From positions 1-59,654 of the forward strand of contig VTPD01000003.1 in assembly GCA_008638015.1 (NCBI GenBank): a stretch of DNA of 59,654 nucleotides, given 5' to 3'. The translations under genes and the position numbers were made by a program. Positions 8,842-17,250 of this stretch are shown piece by piece. How positions within the stretch are numbered: position 1 is the first letter of the stretch; each line of letters begins with the position of its first letter. The DNA comes from Pelagibacteraceae bacterium (GTDB taxonomy: Bacteria; Pseudomonadota; Alphaproteobacteria; Pelagibacterales; Pelagibacteraceae). The notes beneath the pieces are model-generated. The model ran no database searches, was not told the DNA's origin, and saw only the letters and a list, made by a program, of their open reading frames with translations.

Positions 8842-8957
8842 AAAAAAAAAATAAATTTAAATAATGATTTTATTTTGCTTCAAAACAGACCTTTTCCAGG
8901 CAAAAAATTATAAAAAAGTTGTAAAAGCCTGATATAAATTTTAAAAGTCACAAATAT

Positions 8958-9033
8958 GCCCACATAGCTCAGAAGGTAGAGCACGTCCATGGTAAGGACG
9001 GGGTCATCAGTTCGATTCTGGTTGTGGGCACCA
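8958..9033 (+). tRNA. tRNA-Thr (anticodon GGT)
   Basis: Perfect acceptor stem GCCCACA/TGTGGGC, discriminator A and encoded CCA. Anticodon stem CGTCC/GGACG with loop ATGGTAA gives anticodon GGT for ACC and ACU codons. T arm is ATCAG/CTGGT. It is on the plus strand and ends three bases before the converging FAH-family gene. Confidence 0.97.
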
Positions 9034-9036
9034 AAA

Positions 9037-9882
9037 TTATTGCTCTGATACTAAATTATGTTTTTGAGCACCTAAAGATTCAATTTCAAGCTCAATAACA
9101 TCACCTGTTTTTAAAAATTGCGGAGGATTCATTCCAGCTCCAACCCCGGGAGGCGTTCCTGTTGTGACGATATCGCCTGGCTGCAAAGACATAAAATTAC
9201 TTAGATAAGATAAAATATAATTCATGGAAAAAATCATTTTATCTGTATTGCCATCCTGTTTTATTTCTCCATTAACTTTAGTAATCATATTTAAATTATT
9301 CACATCTTTAATTTCTTCTTTTGTAACCAAATAAGGACCGATAGGCCCAAATGTATCTCCTGATTTTCCTTTAATAAATTGTCCACTTCTATTTTTTTGC
9401 CAGTCACGTTCGGACACATCATCTACTAAACAATAACCAAAAATATATTCTTCCGCATGTTCTAAAGAAACATATTTAGCCTCCTTTCCAATAACAAAAG
9501 CTATTTCTACTTCCCAGTCTAACTGGGTAGAGTTTCTTGGAATAACAATGTCATCATGAGGACCAATAATACAACTTGTTGCTTTAGAAAATATCATAGG
9601 CTCTTTTGGCAAATTAGATTTAACTTCCTTTGCATGATCAGAAAAATTCAAACCTACGGCTAAAAATTTTCCTGGAGTAGCAATGCAAGATCCAATTCTT
9701 GTAGAAGAGTCAATTATTGGTAAAGAATTTAAATCGATTTTTTTAATTTTTTCTAAGTTAGCAAAGTTAATATTTTTTGAGTCAAAATCATCTATATGAC
9801 CTGATAAATCTCTTATCTTTTTATTTTGATCTAAAATTCCTGGTTTTTCTTTTCCTTTTTCTCCAAATCTGAGTAGCTTCAT
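9037..9882 (-). CDS. Fumarylacetoacetate hydrolase (FAH) family protein
   Basis: Members of this family cleave C-C bonds or hydrate/decarboxylate keto acids using a divalent metal. The 281-residue protein has an N-terminal cap and the C-terminal FAH core: FLAVGLNFSDHAKE, metal ligands Glu124 and Glu126 in DWEVEIAFVIGK, Asp155 in LVDDVSERD, and QFIKGKSGDTFGPIGP. It resembles enzymes annotated as 2-keto-4-pentenoate hydratase, fumarylpyruvate hydrolase or ureidoglycolate lyase, but the substrate cannot be read from sequence. It is the last gene of a three-gene operon with the HIBADH-type enzyme one base upstream. Confidence 0.9.
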   Translation of the reverse strand: MKLLRFGEKGKEKPGILDQNKKIRDLSGHIDDFDSKNINFANLEKIKKIDLNSLPIIDSSTRIGSCIATPGKFLAVGLNFSDHAKEVKSNLPKEPMIFSKATSCIIGPHDDIVIPRNSTQLDWEVEIAFVIGKEAKYVSLEHAEEYIFGYCLVDDVSERDWQKNRSGQFIKGKSGDTFGPIGPYLVTKEEIKDVNNLNMITKVNGEIKQDGNTDKMIFSMNYILSYLSNFMSLQPGDIVTTGTPPGVGAGMNPPQFLKTGDVIELEIESLGAQKHNLVSEQ

Positions 9883-10767
9883 TTAAATACCTCTTTTATT
9901 TAATTTTAAAATTTCTTTATATAAAGAGCTGTGATCATTATCTCCTAATCCTGCATTTACTAAACTTTGATACATTTTTTGAATAAGGTTAGATATTGGA
10001 AGCTCTGTTTGATAATCTTTAGCACACTCAATGATATTATTCATATCTTTAAGATGTGTGTGAGTTTTACCTCTGGGCGCAAAATCTTTTGCGACCATGC
10101 GGTTTCCATGATTTTGTAAAATTTTACTATCTGCAAAACCACCTGCTACTGCTTGAATAAATTTTGTTGGATCCGCACCGGTGGCTTCACATAAAATAAT
10201 TGCTTCTGCTACAGCTCCAATCGTTACTCCAACAATAATTTGGTTACAAAGCTTTGCAACTTGTCCGCTCCCAGATGGACCAACTAAAGTTGGGTTTCCC
10301 ATGGTTTTGAGCACATCGTGACAATCATCAAAATCTAATTGCTCACCACCAGCCATAATTGCTAAAGAAGCGCTCTTTGCACCTTCAGGACCACCTGAAA
10401 CTGGCGCATCCACATATCGTAAATTATTTTGTTTTGTAATGTCATGAATTTTTTTAGCAGTGCTAAATTTAATAGAACTCATATCTATAAAAATAGAATT
10501 TTTTTTGTAATCTAATTTTATGATTTGATTTAATACATCTAAAACAGCCTCGTCATCGGAAAGCATGGTAATTATAATATCAGTTTCAGAAACAGCTTCT
10601 TGCAAAGTATTGCAAGTATTAACTCCGAATTCCTTAAGAGCATTTAATTTTTCTATATTTCTATTAAATGCTTTTACCGCAAATCCTGCTTTTGCAATAT
10701 TGGTACACATGGGTAATCCCATCAAGCCAATTCCTAAAAAGCTGATTGTTAAATTCTTATTAGACAT
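9883..10767 (-). CDS. 3-hydroxyisobutyrate dehydrogenase-family NAD(P)-dependent oxidoreductase
   Basis: Beta-hydroxyacid dehydrogenase of 294 residues. The Rossmann motif GIGLMGLPM (12-20) and the basic residue after AFNR bind the cofactor. The substrate signature DAPVSGGPEGA (120-130), GSGQVAKLCNQ with catalytic Lys172, and a C-terminal KDMNNI segment complete the family pattern. Relatives oxidise 3-hydroxyisobutyrate, tartronate semialdehyde/glycerate or 4-hydroxybutyrate. The adjacent aldehyde dehydrogenase suggests a hydroxy acid-semialdehyde-acid sequence, but the natural substrate is not determined. Confidence 0.92.
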   Translation of the reverse strand: MSNKNLTISFLGIGLMGLPMCTNIAKAGFAVKAFNRNIEKLNALKEFGVNTCNTLQEAVSETDIIITMLSDDEAVLDVLNQIIKLDYKKNSIFIDMSSIKFSTAKKIHDITKQNNLRYVDAPVSGGPEGAKSASLAIMAGGEQLDFDDCHDVLKTMGNPTLVGPSGSGQVAKLCNQIIVGVTIGAVAEAIILCEATGADPTKFIQAVAGGFADSKILQNHGNRMVAKDFAPRGKTHTHLKDMNNIIECAKDYQTELPISNLIQKMYQSLVNAGLGDNDHSSLYKEILKLNKRGI

Positions 10768-10768
10768 T

Positions 10769-12211
10769 TTATCCCGAAAGGCCGAGATGAATATATTTTG
10801 CGTTTAGATAATCTTTGATTGCTTCAGATCCACCTTCTCTTCCATAGCCACTTTGCTTTATTCCGCCAAATGGAGCTTCTGCAATAGCAACGACTGGCGT
10901 ATTTACTGCAACCATCCCCGTTTCTAATGCGTCTGAAGTTTTTTGTGCTTTTTCCATAGAATTAGTTGCTACATAAGCCGCCAAACCAGCATCATGATTA
11001 TTAGCTCTCTCAATTACTTCATCAAAATGTTTAAAAGACAACATTGGAGACAGTGGTCCAAATGGCTCTGCCGTCATAATAGTAAAATCATCTTTTACAT
11101 TATCAAATACCGTTGCTTCATAAAAATAACCTTTGTTGAAACCAGCAGCTCTTTTACCTCCACAAAGAACTGTTGCTCCTTCTTGCTTTGTTTTTTCCAC
11201 TAAATCTTCTATTTCCCCAAGTCTTTTTGCAGTTGTAATTGGTCCCAAATCTGAGTCTTTATTAATCCCAGGCCCCATCTTTAATTGTAAAGTTTTCTCA
11301 ACAAATAATTTTGTAAACTCTTCCTTTTTACTTTCGTGAATGAAAAATCTACTCGGTGAAATGCAAACTTGGCCAGTGTTTCTATATTTTGCCATGATGG
11401 CCATATCGATAGCTTTATGTATGTTTGCATCATCATGAACAATAAATGGTGCATGCCCACTTAATTCCATTGTCACTCTTTGTACTTTGTCAGCAGCTTG
11501 TTTTAAAACTAATTTTCCAACCCTGGTAGATCCAGTAATAGATATTTTTTTTACAATATCAGATGCAATCAATTGAGATGCGATTGACGGTGGATCACCT
11601 GACAGTAAGTTTACTACTCCTGGAGGAATTCCAGCTTGATTACAAATATCAACTAGTTCCATTACCGAACCTGGAGTAACCACATCTGGTTTGCATATTA
11701 CAGAACATCCTGCGGCTAAGGCGGTAGAAATTTTTCTTGCAGCCAAAATGGTAGGAAAATTCCAAGGACTTAATGCAGCAACTACTCCTACCGGTTCATA
11801 TTTGACTGACATTCTTGTCGTTTCAAATCTGCTTTCAATGATTTGACCATAAATTCTTTTTGTCTCTTCAGCATTCCATTCGAATATATCTGCAGATCCA
11901 ACAGCTTCTACTTGTGCTTGGGTAAATGGTTTTCCATTTTCTAATGAAATCCATTTTGCAATAACATCTTTTCTTTCTCTAATTAAATCAGCAATCTTTC
12001 GAATTTTATTTGCTCTATCCCATGGATTTATTTTTCTCCAAACTGCTAAACCACGCTTTGCAGATTGTAGGGCTTTTTCCACATCCTCAGATGTAGCTTT
12101 AGAGGCATGACCTAATATTTCTTCATTAGATGGATTAATTACCTCGTATGTGCCTCCATCAGAGGATGGGGACCATTTTCCATCAATAAATTGACCAAAT
12201 TTTTCGTACAT
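10769..12211 (-). CDS. NAD(P)-dependent aldehyde dehydrogenase, succinate-semialdehyde dehydrogenase-like
   Basis: A 480-residue aldehyde dehydrogenase of the GabD/AldA kind. Oxyanion Asn151 lies in SPWNFP, Lys174 in CKPDVVTP, the general base Glu249 in VTMELSGHAPF, and the nucleophile Cys283 in NTGQVCISPSR. The C-terminus has the PFGGIKQSGYGREGG signature. It leads a three-gene operon with a HIBADH-type dehydrogenase and an FAH-family enzyme, which fits oxidation of a small semialdehyde. ALDH subclass and substrate are inferred loosely from similarity to GabD. It is divergently oriented from the pyruvate dehydrogenase genes. Confidence 0.93.
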   Translation of the reverse strand: MYEKFGQFIDGKWSPSSDGGTYEVINPSNEEILGHASKATSEDVEKALQSAKRGLAVWRKINPWDRANKIRKIADLIRERKDVIAKWISLENGKPFTQAQVEAVGSADIFEWNAEETKRIYGQIIESRFETTRMSVKYEPVGVVAALSPWNFPTILAARKISTALAAGCSVICKPDVVTPGSVMELVDICNQAGIPPGVVNLLSGDPPSIASQLIASDIVKKISITGSTRVGKLVLKQAADKVQRVTMELSGHAPFIVHDDANIHKAIDMAIMAKYRNTGQVCISPSRFFIHESKKEEFTKLFVEKTLQLKMGPGINKDSDLGPITTAKRLGEIEDLVEKTKQEGATVLCGGKRAAGFNKGYFYEATVFDNVKDDFTIMTAEPFGPLSPMLSFKHFDEVIERANNHDAGLAAYVATNSMEKAQKTSDALETGMVAVNTPVVAIAEAPFGGIKQSGYGREGGSEAIKDYLNAKYIHLGLSG

Positions 12212-12293
12212 ATCTTTTATTAATGATGTTGTTGTAATTTAATTAATATTCAAAGGGAAGGATATTTGTTAAATTAATTTAGTAATTTACTTA

Positions 12294-12320
12294 TTTACAG
12301 GGGCCAGACAAATTTATAAA
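12294..12320 (+). promoter_or_regulatory. Weak candidate promoter of the pyruvate dehydrogenase operon
   Basis: TTTACA (12294-12299) and TATAAA (12315-12320) are 15 bases apart, and the ATG of the E1 gene follows 15 bases later. There is no obvious Shine-Dalgarno sequence before that ATG, so a very short or leaderless transcript is possible. Spacing is short and the region is AT-rich, so confidence is low. Confidence 0.25.
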
Positions 12321-12334
12321 TAACAACCAAATTT

Positions 12335-15300
12335 ATGAGCACTGAAATCAAAGTTCCAGATATTGGCGATTTTAAAAACGTCGAAATTATTGAAATTTTA
12401 ATCAAAGAAGGTGATGAAGTTAATAAAAATGATCCAATTATCACAATCGAAAGTGACAAATCTAGTGTTGAAATACCAAGTCCTTTCTCAGGCAAAATAT
12501 CAGAGTTAAAAGTTAAAGTTGGAGATAAAGTATCCGAAGGAAGTTTAATTGGATTTATCGATACTAATGAACAAGCTCCCAGCGAAACCATTAAAGAAGA
12601 AAAAATATTTCCAGAAACCGAAAAAATTATTAAGGATGCAGAAGAGACATTGCAAAATAACTCGGGCAATCAGTCTTCAACCATAGATATTGAAATTCCA
12701 GATATTGGGGACTTTAAGAATGTTGAAATTATAGAAATTTTAGTAAAAGAAGGAGATCAAATAAATAAAAATGATCCTATTCTTAGTCTTGAAAGTGATA
12801 AATCAAGCATGGAAGTGCCGTCGCCTGTTTCAGGAATAATAAAGCAACTAAAAGTAAGTGTTGGAGATAAGGTATCTATGGGGAGTGTTATTGCTGCTGT
12901 AGAAAGTAAAGATACTGCAAAACAATCCTCATCACAAAAAAAACCAGATCCAATTGTAACTGAAAATAAATCTGTTGTTCCAAATACTCCTGCAACAAGT
13001 AGACCAGAGCCAAGAATTGAAATTAAAAACAATCAACTTTATAGCAGTGTACCAAATATCAACGATATAGATCCAACTGAAACAAATGAATGGATTGAAT
13101 CTTTAAGTGCAGTTGTAAAAAGAGATGGTGCTGAAAGAGCACATTACCTATTAAGTCAATTAATAGATCAGGCATATATTGCAGGTTCAAATTTACCTTA
13201 TACTCAAAACACTCCTTACATAAATACTATACCACCTGAATTAGAAGCAAAATCTCCCGGCGATCAAGAGATAGAAAGAAAAATTCGATCACTTATCAGA
13301 TGGAATGCAGCTGCTATGGTAGTACGAGCAAATAAAATTTCTCCTGAACTTGGTGGGCATATTGCAACATTTGCTTCTGCTGCAACTTTGTACGATGTAG
13401 GCTGTAATCATTTTTGGAGAGCAAAGTCTGAAGATTTTTTAGGTGATATGGTTTTTTACCAAGGTCATGCAGCGCCAGGCATGTATGCAAGATCTTATCT
13501 AGAAGGTCGAATTAATGAAGAACAATTAATTAATTTTAGACAAGAAGCAAAAGGTAATGGACTTTCATCTTATCCGCATCCATGGCTAATGCCAAATTAT
13601 TGGCAGTTTCCAACAGTTTCAATGGGTCTTGGTCCAATCATGTCAATCTATCAAGCAAGATTTATGAAATATCTTCAAAACAGAGGATTAATTCCTGATC
13701 AAAATAGAAAAGTTTGGACTTTTATTGGTGATGGAGAAACAGATGAACCTGAAACATTGGGTGCTATTGGTTTAGCCTCCAGAGAAAAATTAGATAATTT
13801 AATATTTGTCGTAAATTGTAATCTACAAAGATTAGATGGACCTGTCCGTGGAAATGGAAAAATTATTCAAGAGCTTGAAGGTACGTTTAGAGGAGCAGGT
13901 TGGAATGTCATTAAAGTAATTTGGGGATCTTATTGGGATCCTTTATTGCGAGCAGACAAAACAGGTCTTCTAATGAAGCGAATGAATGAATGTGTAGATG
14001 GCGAATATCAAGCTATGAAAGCAAAAGGTGGTTCTTATGTTAGAGAAAAATTTTTTGGAAAATATCCTGAACTATCAAAATTAGTTTCAAACATGTCTGA
14101 TGCTGACATTTGGAGGCTTAATAGAGGGGGCCATGATCCAAATAAAGTATATGCTGCATACGATGCTGCCACAAAACATAAAGGTCAACCAACTGTAATC
14201 TTAACTAAAAGTATTAAAGGTTATGGAATGGGAAAATCTGGAGAAAGTATTAATACAACTCATTCACAAAAAAAATTAGATGTCGATGATATGTTTTATT
14301 TTAGAGACAGATTTGAAATTCCTTTGACAGATAAACAAGTAGAAAATTTAGAATTTTATAGGCCAGATGAAAACTCTGAAGAAATTCAATACTTAAGAGA
14401 AAGACGAGCAAAACTTGGTGGACCAATTCCTTCAAGATCTTCAAAAGCAACACCAGTTAAAATCGAAAGCGCTCCATTCGAGTCTTCTTACAAGTCATCA
14501 GGAGAAAGACAAATTTCAACCACGATGGCGTTAGTTACGATTTTAACAAAAATATTAAGAGATAAAACTACTGCAGCAAGACTTGTTCCTATTATTCCAG
14601 ACGAGGCAAGAACTTTTGGTATGGAGGGCTTTTTCCAAAAGATAGGGATTTATGCTCATGAGGGACAAAAATACGAACCTGTAGATTCTGAACAAATTAG
14701 TTCGTATCGAGAAGATAAAAAGGGCCAAGTGCTAGAAGAAGGAATAACAGAGGCTGGAGCAATGTCATCTTTTGTTGCTGCGGGTACTGCATATGCAAAC
14801 CACGATATTGAAATGTTACCAATTTATATTTTTTACTCCATGTTTGGTTTTCAGCGAGTTATGGATTTAATTTGGGCTGCAGGTGACTCTCAAGCAAGAG
14901 GATTTTTAATTGGTGCAACAGCTGGAAGAACTACTTTGGCAGGAGAAGGTCTCCAGCACCAAGATGGACACAGCTTAATTATGGCTTCTATGATACCAAA
15001 TTGTATTTCTTATGACCCTACATACGCTTACGAATTAGCTATTATTTTTGAAGATGGATTAAGAAGAATGCACGAAAAACAAGAAAATGTTTTTTATTAT
15101 GTGACTACAATGAATGAAAACTATGTGCATCCCGAACTTCCAAAGCATGTAAAAAAAGAAGATATTCTTAAAGGAATGTATCTACTTAAGGAATTTGAAA
15201 ATAAAGGAAAATCTAAAGTTCAATTACTTGGATCTGGAACTATATTAAATGAAGTATTAAAAGCTGCTGAAATTTTAAGTGAAGAATATGGTATCGATTC

Positions 15301-15706
15301 TGATGTTTGGAGCGTTACTAGTTTTAATGAAATTAAAAAAAATGGGATGGAAGTTGAGCGAAAAAATCTCCTTAATCCAAATGAAGAAAGAGAAAAATCT
15401 CACGTAGAATTATGCCTGTCTGGTAGAGCTGGACCAGTGATTGCTGCAACAGACTATATGAGAATTCACGCAGACCAAATTAGACCGTATGTAAAAGAAT
15501 CTTTTTATGCTTTTGGTACTGATGGTTATGGCCGAAGTGATACAAGAAAAAATTTAAGAGAATTTTTTGAAGTAAACAAAGAATATATTGTTGCAAATAC
15601 TTTGAGTATTTTGGCACAAGAACAAAAGATAGCCTCAAGCGTAGCGCAACAGGCATTTGAAAAATACAATATCGATCAAAAAAAACCTATTCCGACTAAA
15701 TTATAA
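12335..15706 (+). CDS. aceE: Pyruvate dehydrogenase E1 (homodimeric type) with two N-terminal lipoyl domains
   Basis: ThDP-dependent E1 that decarboxylates pyruvate and reductively acetylates lipoyl groups. The 1123-residue protein is about 235 longer than E. coli AceE (887). Residues 3-76 and 117-191 are two lipoyl domains, each with the lipoylation motif ESDKSS (Lys42 and Lys156), joined by Ser/Pro/Thr/Gln-rich linkers. E1 starts near residue 243. It has the AceE signatures GGHIATFASAATLYDVG and YQGHAAPGMYARSYLEG with the two conserved His, and the ThDP motif GDGETDEPE (465-473). The AceE type differs from the alpha2-beta2 PdhAB type usual in alphaproteobacteria, where it is PdhB that often carries a lipoyl domain. 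The lipoyl modules closely resemble that of the next gene. The stop overlaps the E2 start by one base (TAATG). Confidence 0.95.
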   Translation: MSTEIKVPDIGDFKNVEIIEILIKEGDEVNKNDPIITIESDKSSVEIPSPFSGKISELKVKVGDKVSEGSLIGFIDTNEQAPSETIKEEKIFPETEKIIKDAEETLQNNSGNQSSTIDIEIPDIGDFKNVEIIEILVKEGDQINKNDPILSLESDKSSMEVPSPVSGIIKQLKVSVGDKVSMGSVIAAVESKDTAKQSSSQKKPDPIVTENKSVVPNTPATSRPEPRIEIKNNQLYSSVPNINDIDPTETNEWIESLSAVVKRDGAERAHYLLSQLIDQAYIAGSNLPYTQNTPYINTIPPELEAKSPGDQEIERKIRSLIRWNAAAMVVRANKISPELGGHIATFASAATLYDVGCNHFWRAKSEDFLGDMVFYQGHAAPGMYARSYLEGRINEEQLINFRQEAKGNGLSSYPHPWLMPNYWQFPTVSMGLGPIMSIYQARFMKYLQNRGLIPDQNRKVWTFIGDGETDEPETLGAIGLASREKLDNLIFVVNCNLQRLDGPVRGNGKIIQELEGTFRGAGWNVIKVIWGSYWDPLLRADKTGLLMKRMNECVDGEYQAMKAKGGSYVREKFFGKYPELSKLVSNMSDADIWRLNRGGHDPNKVYAAYDAATKHKGQPTVILTKSIKGYGMGKSGESINTTHSQKKLDVDDMFYFRDRFEIPLTDKQVENLEFYRPDENSEEIQYLRERRAKLGGPIPSRSSKATPVKIESAPFESSYKSSGERQISTTMALVTILTKILRDKTTAARLVPIIPDEARTFGMEGFFQKIGIYAHEGQKYEPVDSEQISSYREDKKGQVLEEGITEAGAMSSFVAAGTAYANHDIEMLPIYIFYSMFGFQRVMDLIWAAGDSQARGFLIGATAGRTTLAGEGLQHQDGHSLIMASMIPNCISYDPTYAYELAIIFEDGLRRMHEKQENVFYYVTTMNENYVHPELPKHVKKEDILKGMYLLKEFENKGKSKVQLLGSGTILNEVLKAAEILSEEYGIDSDVWSVTSFNEIKKNGMEVERKNLLNPNEEREKSHVELCLSGRAGPVIAATDYMRIHADQIRPYVKESFYAFGTDGYGRSDTRKNLREFFEVNKEYIVANTLSILAQEQKIASSVAQQAFEKYNIDQKKPIPTKL
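12341..12907 (+). repeat. Tandem lipoyl-domain modules in E1, third copy in E2
   Basis: Two in-frame modules (about 12341-12562 and 12683-12907) encode near-identical lipoyl domains starting IPDIGDFKNVEIIEIL or VPDIGDFKNVEIIEIL. A third copy is at about 15715-15933 in the E2 gene, starting VPNIGDFKDVEIIEIL. Protein similarity among the three is far higher than to the fourth, degenerate domain at about 16006-16239. This points to recent duplication or gene conversion within the locus. Confidence 0.85.
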
Positions 15707-17250
15707 TGGCCCAAGATATTTTAGTTCCAAATATTGGTGACTTTAAAGATGTTGAGATAATTGAAATTCTTGTAAAGGAAGGAGATACAGTTTCAAAAGG
15801 TGATCCGATGATCACAATCGAAAGTGATAAATCAAGTGTAGAAGTTCCCTCTAGTCATTCAGGTACTATCGAAAAACTTCATATTAAAATTGGAGATAAA
15901 GTTTCAGAAGGAAGTCTGATAGCTTCATTGAGTGGTTCGGGTGAAAAACAAATTGAAAAAATTGAAGAAACTAAAACAATAGAAAAAGAAGTTTTTAATT
16001 CTGAAGAAGTAAAAATACTAACAGTACCTCAAGTAAATATTGTTGGAAATTTATTTGTAGCTAAAATTCATTTATCTATAAATTCAAAAGTTTTAAAAGA
16101 TCAGACTATTCTTACAATTGAAGATGATGAATCAAGCATTGATATACCCTCTCCTCTTGACGGAACAATAAGTGAAATTCTAGTTAACAAAAATGATAGT
16201 GTAACTCCTGGTCAGGAAATTTGTAAAATTATTATCACTTCAACGAAACAAAGTTTAATTAAAAAAACCATTCCACCAGTTGCAACACCAAAAGTTGTAG
16301 AAATTCATAATAATACCGAGGCAAAACCAACTCAACAAATTCCCAGTGCTAGCCCTAAAATAATGAAATTTGCTCGTGAACTTGGTGTTAATATTCATGA
16401 TGTACAAGGTAGTGGTCGATTAGGTAGAATTTTAGAAGAAGATATAAAATCACATATTAGAATTAATATTAATAAACCAGCTCCATCAGCTGAGGTTTCA
16501 AAAGAAACAAAGCCAAAAAGTCAGGAAACACTACCTTTTGAACACTCTGAATTTGGAGAAGTGGATGAACAAAGTATTCCAAGAATCAAAAGGCTGTCTG
16601 GTCCACATCTAGTTAAGGCTTGGAACGAAATACCTCATGTAACACAACATGATGAAATTGATGTGACTGAAATGGAAAGTTTTAGAAAAAATTTAGTTGA
16701 TTTAAATACTAGAGAAAAAATATCCATCACTCCTTTAGCTTTTATGATGAAAGCTTTAGTTAACGCGATGAAAAAATATCCAAACTTTAATTCATCACTT
16801 AATGGTGAAAAAGTAATTTATAAAAAATATTTTCACATAGGAATTGCTGTAGATACGCCCAATGGTTTAATGGTTCCAAAAATAAGAGATGTTAATACAA
16901 AAACACTATCTAACCTAAGCAATGAGGTAAGAAAAGTAAGTAAGCTTTGCAAGGAACTAAAAATAGATAAAAAAGAATTTTTTGGAGGATCTATGACAAT
17001 TTCAAGTCTTGGTGGTATAGGGGGTAGTTTTTTTACTCCAATTATTAATGCTCCTGAAGTTGCAATTATTGGAATTGGCAGATCAGAAATGAAGCAAATT
17101 TATATTGATGGAGAGTTTAAACCAAGAATGATGATGCCTATTTCTCTATCTTATGATCACAGAATAATTGATGGTGCAGAAGCTGCTAAATTTTGCCAAG
17201 ATTTAAAAATTAGTCTTGGAAGAAACTTTGCACTTGAATTAGCAATCTAA
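15706..17250 (+). CDS. aceF: Dihydrolipoamide acetyltransferase (pyruvate dehydrogenase E2)
   Basis: E2 core that moves the acetyl group to CoA. The protein has 514 residues: lipoyl domain 4-76 with Lys42 in ESDKSS; a second lipoyl-like domain about 101-178; a peripheral subunit-binding domain about 214-250 (SPKIMKFARELGVNIHDV, GSGRLGRILEEDI); and the acetyltransferase core from about 290, with the catalytic motif SYDHRIIDGAEAA near the C-terminus. In the second domain the lipoylation site reads EDDESSID, with Glu142 where Lys is needed, so it cannot be lipoylated. The start overlaps the E1 stop by one base. No E3 (lipoamide dehydrogenase) gene follows; it must be elsewhere. Confidence 0.95.
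   Translation: MAQDILVPNIGDFKDVEIIEILVKEGDTVSKGDPMITIESDKSSVEVPSSHSGTIEKLHIKIGDKVSEGSLIASLSGSGEKQIEKIEETKTIEKEVFNSEEVKILTVPQVNIVGNLFVAKIHLSINSKVLKDQTILTIEDDESSIDIPSPLDGTISEILVNKNDSVTPGQEICKIIITSTKQSLIKKTIPPVATPKVVEIHNNTEAKPTQQIPSASPKIMKFARELGVNIHDVQGSGRLGRILEEDIKSHIRININKPAPSAEVSKETKPKSQETLPFEHSEFGEVDEQSIPRIKRLSGPHLVKAWNEIPHVTQHDEIDVTEMESFRKNLVDLNTREKISITPLAFMMKALVNAMKKYPNFNSSLNGEKVIYKKYFHIGIAVDTPNGLMVPKIRDVNTKTLSNLSNEVRKVSKLCKELKIDKKEFFGGSMTISSLGGIGGSFFTPIINAPEVAIIGIGRSEMKQIYIDGEFKPRMMMPISLSYDHRIIDGAEAAKFCQDLKISLGRNFALELAI

Noticed and set aside
8898-8932. CAGGC/GCCTG repeat before tRNA-Thr as terminator
   Set aside because: Five-base arms with a loop of over 20 AT-rich bases; too weak for a terminator.
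12295-12669. 124-residue antisense frame with hydrophobic composition
   Set aside because: Exact shadow of the first lipoyl domain of aceE on the other strand; a second shadow (12757-13032) covers the second domain. No family match or coupling.
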